From: Solirubrobacteraceae bacterium
Lineage (GTDB): Bacteria > Actinomycetota > Thermoleophilia > Solirubrobacterales > Solirubrobacteraceae
Length of the DNA: 9,447 bases
Direction of reading: 5' to 3'
NCBI GenBank assembly: GCA_030038955.1
Contig: JASHQV010000187.1
Coordinates: forward strand, 1 to 9,447
Positions within the stretch are counted from its first letter, which is position 1. Each line of letters starts with the position of its first letter. Under the pieces are notes generated by a model. That model had not been told where the DNA came from and searched no databases. It saw only the letters and a program-made list of their open reading frames with translations. Shown here in pieces: positions 5,697 to 9,447 of the stretch. The position numbers were made by a program, and so were the translations under genes.

Positions 5697-7552
5697 GCAG
5701 CGTCGAGGTCCGCGTACCGGACATCGGCGACTTCGCCGATGTGCCGGTGATCGAGATCCTCGTCGCCCCCGGCGACCAGGTGGCCGTCGAGGACCCGCTG
5801 GTCACGCTCGAGTCCGACAAGGCGACGATGGACGTTCCCGCGCCCATCGCCGGCACGGTTGCGCAGCTCGGCGTGACGGTGGGCGACCGGGTGTCGGAGG
5901 GAAGCCTGCTGCTGACGCTTGCCGCCGCCGAGTCGACCGGGGCGGCCGCGAAGCCCACCGAGGCAGCCACCGAGCCCGCCGGGGCAGCCACCGAGCCGAT
6001 CGGGGCGGCCGCGAAGCCCACCGAGGCAGTCGCCGAGCCTTCCGGAGTGCCGGCCGAGCTAGCCCGAGCGACGGCGCCAGCAGAGGCGCCCGCCGGCTCG
6101 ACCGAGCCGCCCGAGCCGAGCCCCGCGCGGACCCCGGGCGCCGGCCCTCCCCCAGCGTCCGATCGCGACGCGCAGGTGATCGTGCTCGGCGCCGGGCCGG
6201 GTGGCTACACGGCCGCCTTCCGCGCCGCCGACCTCGGCCTGAAGACGACCCTCGTCGAGCGCTACGACCGTCTCGGCGGTGTCTGCTTGAACGTCGGCTG
6301 CATTCCCTCGAAGGCGCTGCTGCACGCCGCTCGCGTGCTCGCCGAGGCCGAGGAGATGGCCGTGGGCGGGATCCGCTTCGGGCGGCCCACGATCGACCTC
6401 GAGGCGCTCATCTCGTGGAAGCGCAGCGTCGTCGATCGCCTCACCTCGGGACTGTCGCAGCTGGCCAAGCAGCGCAAGGTCGAGGTGGTTACCGGCGTGG
6501 CCAGGCTCACCGGTCCGCACTCGCTCGCGGTCGGCGATCGCACGCTCACCTTCGACACATGCATCATCGCCGCCGGATCGGAGCCGGCGCGGCTGCCGTT
6601 CCTGCCCGACGACCCGCGGATCATCGACTCGACCGCCGCCCTCTCCCCGACCGCGATCCCCCGACGGCTGCTGGTGATCGGCGGCGGCATCATCGGCCTG
6701 GAGATGGCCACCGTGTACGACGCGCTCGGCTCGCGGGTGACGGTGGTGGAGATGATGGACCAGCTGATCCCCGGCTGCGACCGGGATCTCGTGCGGCCGC
6801 TGCAGCGCCGCATCGAGCCGCGCTACGACGCGATCCGGCTCGGCACCGAGGTGCGGTCCGTCAAGCCCCAGCGCAACGGGCTCAAGGTCGAGCTGTCCGA
6901 GGGCAGGCCACAGCTGTTCGACTGCATCCTCGTGGCCGTCGGACGGCGACCGAACGGCAGCCAGATCGGCGCCGAGGCCGCCGGTGTCGCCGTCGACGAG
7001 CGCGGCTTCATCTCGGTGGACCGACAGATGCGCACGAACGTCGAGCACATCTACGCGATCGGCGACGTCGCCGGCGAGCCGATGCTGGCTCACAAGGCCA
7101 CCCACGAAGCCAAGGTTGCCGCCGAGGTGATCGCGGGACAGCCCGGCGCCGCGTTCGAGCCGCGGGCGATCCCGGCGGTCGCCTACACCGATCCGGAGGT
7201 GGCATGGATGGGCCTCACCGAGACCGCCGCCAAGGCCGGCGACGTTCGCTACGAGAAGGCGGTGATCCCCTGGTCCGCGTCCGGCCGCGCGCTTGGCCTC
7301 GACCGGCCCGAGGGGTTCACCAAGCTGCTGCTCGAGCCGGGCTCGCGCCGCCTGCTGGGGGCTGGAATCGTGGGTGTCAACGCCGGCGAGCTGATCGCCG
7401 AGACCGTGCTCGCGATCGAGCTCGGCGCCGACGCGGAGGACATCGCGTTGACGATCCACCCGCATCCGACGCTATCGGAGACGGTGGCGTTCGCGGCCGA
7501 GCTCGCCAACGGCACGATCACCGACCTGATGCCGCGACGGTCACGGACCTGA
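5693..7552 (+). CDS. lpdA: Dihydrolipoyl dehydrogenase (E3) with N-terminal lipoyl domain
   Basis: A 619-residue flavoenzyme that reoxidises dihydrolipoyl groups with NAD+. Residues 1-76 form a lipoyl domain (Lys43 in ESDKATMDV), 79-157 an Ala/Pro/Glu/Thr linker with 7-residue repeats, and 158-619 a full E3. In the E3 part: FAD-binding GAGPGGYTAA (166-175), redox disulfide GGVCLNVGCIPSK with Cys198 and Cys203, NAD-binding VIGGGIIGLEMAT (328-340), second FAD motif AIGDV (455-459), and the catalytic dyad His591/Glu596 in HPHPTLSE. All key residues are intact. Ordinary E3 is about 460-480 residues, so the extra length is the lipoyl arm. Lipoyl-bearing E3 is known from, for example, Neisseria, Ralstonia and streptococcal complexes. 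The GTG start overlaps the aceF stop (GTGA), implying translational coupling. Only a weak GGA (5683-5685) serves as Shine-Dalgarno. The lipoyl DNA is partly identical to that of aceF. Confidence 0.96.
   Translation: MSSVEVRVPDIGDFADVPVIEILVAPGDQVAVEDPLVTLESDKATMDVPAPIAGTVAQLGVTVGDRVSEGSLLLTLAAAESTGAAAKPTEAATEPAGAATEPIGAAAKPTEAVAEPSGVPAELARATAPAEAPAGSTEPPEPSPARTPGAGPPPASDRDAQVIVLGAGPGGYTAAFRAADLGLKTTLVERYDRLGGVCLNVGCIPSKALLHAARVLAEAEEMAVGGIRFGRPTIDLEALISWKRSVVDRLTSGLSQLAKQRKVEVVTGVARLTGPHSLAVGDRTLTFDTCIIAAGSEPARLPFLPDDPRIIDSTAALSPTAIPRRLLVIGGGIIGLEMATVYDALGSRVTVVEMMDQLIPGCDRDLVRPLQRRIEPRYDAIRLGTEVRSVKPQRNGLKVELSEGRPQLFDCILVAVGRRPNGSQIGAEAAGVAVDERGFISVDRQMRTNVEHIYAIGDVAGEPMLAHKATHEAKVAAEVIAGQPGAAFEPRAIPAVAYTDPEVAWMGLTETAAKAGDVRYEKAVIPWSASGRALGLDRPEGFTKLLLEPGSRRLLGAGIVGVNAGELIAETVLAIELGADAEDIALTIHPHPTLSETVAFAAELANGTITDLMPRRSRT
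5726..5835 (+). repeat. 110-bp direct repeat, copy 2 (lpdA lipoyl domain)
   Basis: This is the partner of 4293-4402, with no mismatch in 110 bp including all third codon positions. It includes the codon for lipoylated Lys43. Downstream of 5835 the two domains fall to an ordinary paralogue level of similarity. The identical protein stretch is LpdA residues 8-49. Confidence 0.97.
5938..6029 (+). repeat. In-frame repeats in the E3 linker
   Basis: A 29-bp unit starting CGGGGCGGCCGCGAAGCC occurs identically at 5938-5966 and 6001-6029, 63 bp (21 codons) apart. Between them GCAGCCACCGAGCC repeats at 5963-5976 and 5984-5997, 21 bp apart. The encoded linker reads as 7-residue units such as AATEPAG and AATEPIG, with GAAAKPTEA at each end. 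This is a flexible tether between the lipoyl domain and the E3 body. Confidence 0.85.
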
Positions 7553-7579
7553 CGCCGCGCCGCCGGTGCCGTTGCCGAC

Positions 7580-7619
7580 GGGGGCGGGCGGCGGCGCTGT
7601 CGCGCCGCCGCCCGCCCCC
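7580..7619 (+). terminator. Strong GC hairpin after lpdA, probable operon terminator
   Basis: An 18-bp perfect stem (7580-7597 with 7602-7619) closes a 4-nt TGTC loop, 27 nt after the lpdA stop. The stem is almost all G and C. No T-run follows, so it is not a textbook intrinsic terminator, but stem-only terminators are commonly proposed in high-GC actinomycetes. It sits in a convergent gap and could act on both strands. Confidence 0.65.
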
Positions 7620-7801
7620 CCGCTGATACCTCCGCCGAGCTGAGGGTCCGTAGAAGAACTAGTTCGCGATTTTGGCGGCATCTGGACGCGCCTGGCGGGA
7701 GGTCGCGACACCGCCGTACCACTAGTACGTCTCGTGTCGCGGCCGGGTGGGCGGGATCGATTCCACGCCCAGCCACTCCCTAAATCTCACGACTCGTTCT
7801 A
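7620..7801. other. Convergent intergenic region without a recognisable gene
   Basis: Between the lpdA hairpin and the end of the minus-strand gene I see no credible coding frame. The stretch is less GC-rich than its surroundings and holds a 10-bp palindrome GAACTAGTTC (7656-7665), a hairpin at 7704-7741 and two ACTAGT sites (7658-7663, 7721-7726). A short RNA gene cannot be excluded, but no tRNA-like fold can be drawn. Confidence 0.5.
7704..7741. other. Two-level hairpin in the convergent gap
   Basis: An outer 8-bp stem CGCGACAC (7704-7711) / GTGTCGCG (7734-7741) encloses an inner 5-bp stem CGTAC (7715-7719) / GTACG (7725-7729) with loop CACTA. It may be part of the transcript end of the minus-strand gene that stops at 7802, or a structured RNA element. 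No T-run is attached on either strand. Confidence 0.45.
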
Positions 7802-8695
7802 CTACGGGCCCTGAGCGCTGCGCAGCTTGATCAGCGCGACGATCTCGTCGACGACCGCGTCCAACTCCTCGTTGATCCTGTAGTCACCGAACCGAGCCAC
7901 CATCTCGCCGGCGAGCTGCAGCTTTATGTCGCGGCGGCGGGCGCGCTCGCGGGCGGCCGGTGTCCTGTGCCAGAAGTCGCCGTCGATCTCGACGTTCAAC
8001 CGGTACTTCTGCCAGTACATGTCGAGGAGCTCGTCCTCCACGATCACGTTGGTCGACGGCTCGGGCACGCCCCTGGCGCGCAATGCGGCCAGCAGGCGCC
8101 GCTCGGTCTCGGAGATGGTCCACGGCACCTCTGTGCGGATGTGGCTCAGCGCCGCCCTCAGCGGCTTGATCCCGCGGCGGCCCTGGTTCCGGGCGAGCAT
8201 CGCTCGCATCGGCTTCATATCCAGCTCCTCGCAGCGTTGGGCTGCCTCCAGCGCCAGCCGGATCTGCTGCTCGCCGGCGACCTCGGCGTAGTCGAGCAGC
8301 GTGCGTGCCATCGCGGTCACGGGGATGCCGTCGACGACTGTGCGATCGTCGGGATCGAGAGCGTGGACGCTGTGGACCCGCATACCGCGTCGGCTCCGGC
8401 GATGACCGGGAACGGTGACGTCGATCGGCCCGGACGGCGCCGGGCGATACGCGTGCAACGCGACTGCAGCTCGGTGGCTCAGCACCGCCTCCGGTCCGGC
8501 CGCCAGCACCGCCGCCATCCACCGGCCCTTGAGCGTGATGCGCGTGTGCCCAACGGCGTAGGCGCCCACGTGAAGACGGTGAAGCCGCCCGACGCGCACA
8601 TCATGGGCGATCTGATTGCGGCTGAATCCAATGATCCGCAGCTGCCAGGTGGCGACCACGCCGTGCTGGATGCGCGCCAGCCGCGATGCCCGCAC
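7802..8695 (-). CDS. AbiEi-antitoxin-like and DUF559 (Vsr-like nuclease fold) domain protein
   Basis: About 297 residues from the GTG at 8695. The N-terminal 50 residues (RLARIQHGVVATWQLRIIGFSRNQIAHDVRVGRLHRLHVGAYAVG, in pieces) look like the winged-helix AbiEi-type antitoxin domain seen in many actinobacterial proteins. The middle has the usual RWMAAVLAAGPEAVLSHRAA block. The C-terminal 100 residues resemble DUF559, a Vsr-like PD-(D/E)xK fold: LLDMYWQKYRLNVEIDGDFWH supplies candidate acidic residues, then RRRDIKLQLAGEMVARF gives the conserved RD-L-G-RF pattern. The open frame extends to a TTG at 8824, but the extra 43 residues lack family similarity, and AT-rich promoter-like DNA lies at 8710-8722, so I prefer 8695. 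No AbiEii toxin gene is adjacent. Proteins of this build are common, often solitary and functionally uncharacterised. Nuclease activity is inferred from the fold only. Confidence 0.85.
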   Translation of the reverse strand: MRASRLARIQHGVVATWQLRIIGFSRNQIAHDVRVGRLHRLHVGAYAVGHTRITLKGRWMAAVLAAGPEAVLSHRAAVALHAYRPAPSGPIDVTVPGHRRSRRGMRVHSVHALDPDDRTVVDGIPVTAMARTLLDYAEVAGEQQIRLALEAAQRCEELDMKPMRAMLARNQGRRGIKPLRAALSHIRTEVPWTISETERRLLAALRARGVPEPSTNVIVEDELLDMYWQKYRLNVEIDGDFWHRTPAARERARRRDIKLQLAGEMVARFGDYRINEELDAVVDEIVALIKLRSAQGP

Positions 8696-8709
8696 AGGGG
8701 GTGGCGCAC

Positions 8710-8722
8710 ATAATGCTGCTAT
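8710..8722 (-). promoter_or_regulatory. Possible -10 region of the AbiEi-like/DUF559 gene
   Basis: On the minus strand TATAGC (8722-8717) and CATTAT (8715-8710) lie 15-27 nt before the GTG at 8695. Either could be a -10 element giving a very short leader. A CTGACG further upstream (8743-8738) is a poor -35 at non-standard spacing. The main value is that it argues against the longer TTG start at 8824. Confidence 0.3.
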
Positions 8723-8842
8723 ACGCAGCGTGATGTGCGTCAGGTGGGTCGGCTGCCGAGTGGCGGACGCGATCTCTCCAGCGTCGCAGGCGACATGCGA
8801 CGCGCGGGTCACGCGCCGTGCCAAGTCTGCTTCAAACGCGTG

Positions 8843-8858
8843 AAAATCCCGTCACGGG
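8843..8858 (-). terminator. Weak terminator-like hairpin downstream of the 98-residue gene
   Basis: On the minus strand CCCG-TGA-CGGG is followed by ATTTT (8847-8843). The stem is only 4 bp, so it would be a poor terminator, but stem plus T-run is rare in DNA this GC-rich. It is correctly placed between two minus-strand genes. Confidence 0.25.
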
Positions 8859-8878
8859 GCCCGGCGTCGTCTGAGTCC

Positions 8879-9029
8879 AGCCCCGCGCCACGGCGCCGCC
8901 GCCCCCTAGCCCCACGCGACGGTGCCGCCGCCTCCTCAGCGCCGCGACTCCCTCAGCCCCATGCGACGGCGCTGCGGCCCCTCGGTGCCGCCGTCTCCTT
9001 AGCCCCACGCGACCGTGCCGCCGCCTCCT
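8879..9029. repeat. Degenerate 46-47 bp tandem repeat
   Basis: A core of about 29 bp starting AGCCCCACGCGACGGTGCCG recurs at 8908-8936, 8955-8982 (diverged) and 9001-9029, with starts 47 and 46 bp apart. The first and last differ at one of 29 bases. A more diverged half-copy starts at 8879. The spacers are also related to each other (CAGCGCCGCGACTCCCT, CGGTGCCGCCGTCTCCTT). The copies are too diverged and the spacers too alike for a CRISPR array. Confidence 0.7.
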
Positions 9030-9044
9030 CGGCGCCGCTGCCCC

Positions 9045-9341
9045 TCAGCGCTGCCGTCGGCGTCGACGTCGCAGCACCAGCGCCGCCAGCGCGATCGCCG
9101 GCACTCCCCGCCGGAGCCACGTGCGCGCCCGCGCTCCCCGCGTCTGTACCAGCTCGTCGCCACCCCCGGGCGGCAGCGCGTGGTGGTCCGCCGCCGGCAT
9201 CGCGAACTCCTCCGCGGCGAGTACGTCCGTAGCCTGCTCCCGGTGTAGCCCCGGGTCTCCCTCGCCGAGGGCGAACTCGTCGGCCGCGAGGATGTCGTGC
9301 GGCGGCTCGGGGTCTGGGTCGCGTCCCGACGGGCGATCCAT
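9045..9341 (-). CDS. Small hypothetical protein with duplicated D-[IV]-LAA-[DE]-EFA motif
   Basis: A 98-residue protein from ATG at 9341. I do not recognise a named family. DILAADEFAL (16-25) and DVLAAEEFAM (39-48) are a clear internal duplication 23 residues apart, in an otherwise acidic, Pro/Gly/His-rich N-terminal half. The C-terminus has RTWLRRGVPAIALAALVL followed by six Arg and QR-end. The hydrophobic stretch of about 12 residues (79-90) is short for a membrane span but is flanked by basic residues, as in a tail anchor with the N-terminus outside the basic side. No signal peptide is visible, and the Shine-Dalgarno is weak. The duplicated motif with conservative changes supports a real coding gene rather than chance. 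A role in membrane association is only a guess. Confidence 0.6.
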   Translation of the reverse strand: MDRPSGRDPDPEPPHDILAADEFALGEGDPGLHREQATDVLAAEEFAMPAADHHALPPGGGDELVQTRGARARTWLRRGVPAIALAALVLRRRRRRQR

Positions 9342-9447
9342 CGCGCGATCTTGCCACAGTCGGAGGTCCGCGGTAGCGCTTCCGTTGTCGGCTGGCTTGG
9401 GTCAGAGCTCAGGTATTCAGACGCTGCCGGCAATAATCTCAGTCACG
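9342..9447. other. Upstream region of the 98-residue gene, window edge
   Basis: It is non-coding as far as I can see. It would hold the promoter of the minus-strand gene starting at 9341, but I find no convincing -35/-10 pair. AT-richer DNA is present near 9411-9420 and 9430-9438. Confidence 0.4.

Larger units (their letters stand above)
8696..9044. other. Non-coding interval with repeats and possible minus-strand promoter
   Basis: This 349-bp gap between two minus-strand genes has no convincing gene. It contains AT-rich promoter-like DNA at 8710-8722, a small hairpin with a T-run on the minus strand at 8843-8858, and a degenerate tandem repeat at 8879-9029. Open frames crossing it are low-complexity Ala/Pro/Arg translations of the repeat and are not believable proteins. 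Confidence 0.55.

Noticed and set aside
6059..7465. Long minus-strand open frame opposite lpdA
   Set aside because: The translation is His/Arg/Asp-rich low-complexity and mirrors the E3 codons. The plus strand has all E3 motifs intact.
7745..7766. Similarity between GGGTGGGCGGGAT near 7745 and the G-rich segment at 1945 of aceE, considered as a shared mobile repeat
   Set aside because: Shorter versions (TGGGCGGGATC) occur several times in coding DNA here, for example near 5460 and 6363, so the match is likely compositional.
7802..8824. Longer form of the DUF559 protein starting at TTG 8824 (or GTG 8812)
   Set aside because: The extra 43 residues show no family similarity, and promoter-like AT-rich DNA lies inside that extension. 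A start at 8695 fits better, although it is not proven.
8879..9029. CRISPR array
   Set aside because: There are only three to four degenerate units, the spacers resemble each other rather than being unique, and no cas genes are present.
8735..9232. Plus-strand open frame across the tandem repeat
   Set aside because: It is Ala/Pro/Arg low-complexity translated from the repeat and overlaps the 98-residue gene on the other strand. There is no Shine-Dalgarno or domain.
7802..9341. Two-gene toxin-antitoxin pair formed by the DUF559 gene and the 98-residue gene
   Set aside because: They are separated by about 350 bp with a repeat and a possible terminator, and the small protein has neither toxin nor nucleotidyltransferase features.

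Overview
The window is GC-rich throughout (visibly above 70 %), uses GTG starts freely and has short intergenic gaps. Together with an AceE of actinobacterial type and an AbiEi-like/DUF559 protein, this suggests a high-GC actinomycete. A Thermoleophilia/Solirubrobacterales-like lineage is my best guess, but it is an inference from family content and not proven by any marker gene here.

Layout. 1-48 is a GC-rich margin with a small hairpin. 49-1476 (minus) encodes an amidase-signature hydrolase. A 46-bp divergent gap (1477-1522) separates it from a three-gene plus-strand operon: aceE (1523-4246, pyruvate dehydrogenase E1), aceF (4251-5696, E2 acetyltransferase) and lpdA (5693-7552, E3 with its own N-terminal lipoyl domain). 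A strong GC hairpin follows lpdA at 7580-7619. The convergent gap to 7801 holds no recognised gene. 7802-8695 (minus) encodes an AbiEi-antitoxin-like/DUF559 nuclease-fold protein. 8696-9044 is non-coding and carries a degenerate 46-47 bp tandem repeat. 9045-9341 (minus) encodes a 98-residue protein with an internal duplicated motif and a hydrophobic, Arg-rich C-terminus. 9342-9447 is the upstream region of that gene.

How the genes work together. The operon encodes a complete pyruvate dehydrogenase complex. AceE decarboxylates pyruvate and acetylates lipoyl groups, AceF transfers the acetyl group to CoA, and LpdA reoxidises dihydrolipoyl groups with NAD+. Both AceF and LpdA carry one lipoyl domain, so the complex would have two kinds of swinging arm. 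The two lipoyl-domain coding stretches share a 110-bp block with no mismatch, flanked by clearly diverged sequence, which points to recent gene conversion or selection on the nucleotide sequence. This is the most striking signal in the window. The amidase and the two right-hand genes have no visible functional link to the operon.

I see no CRISPR array, tRNA, rRNA, insertion sequence or phage gene, and no convincing new multi-gene system. The less ordinary items are the lipoyl block identity, a G-quadruplex-like insertion in aceE, a near-perfect 37-bp palindrome inside the amidase gene, the tandem repeat at 8879-9029, and the duplicated-motif small protein.
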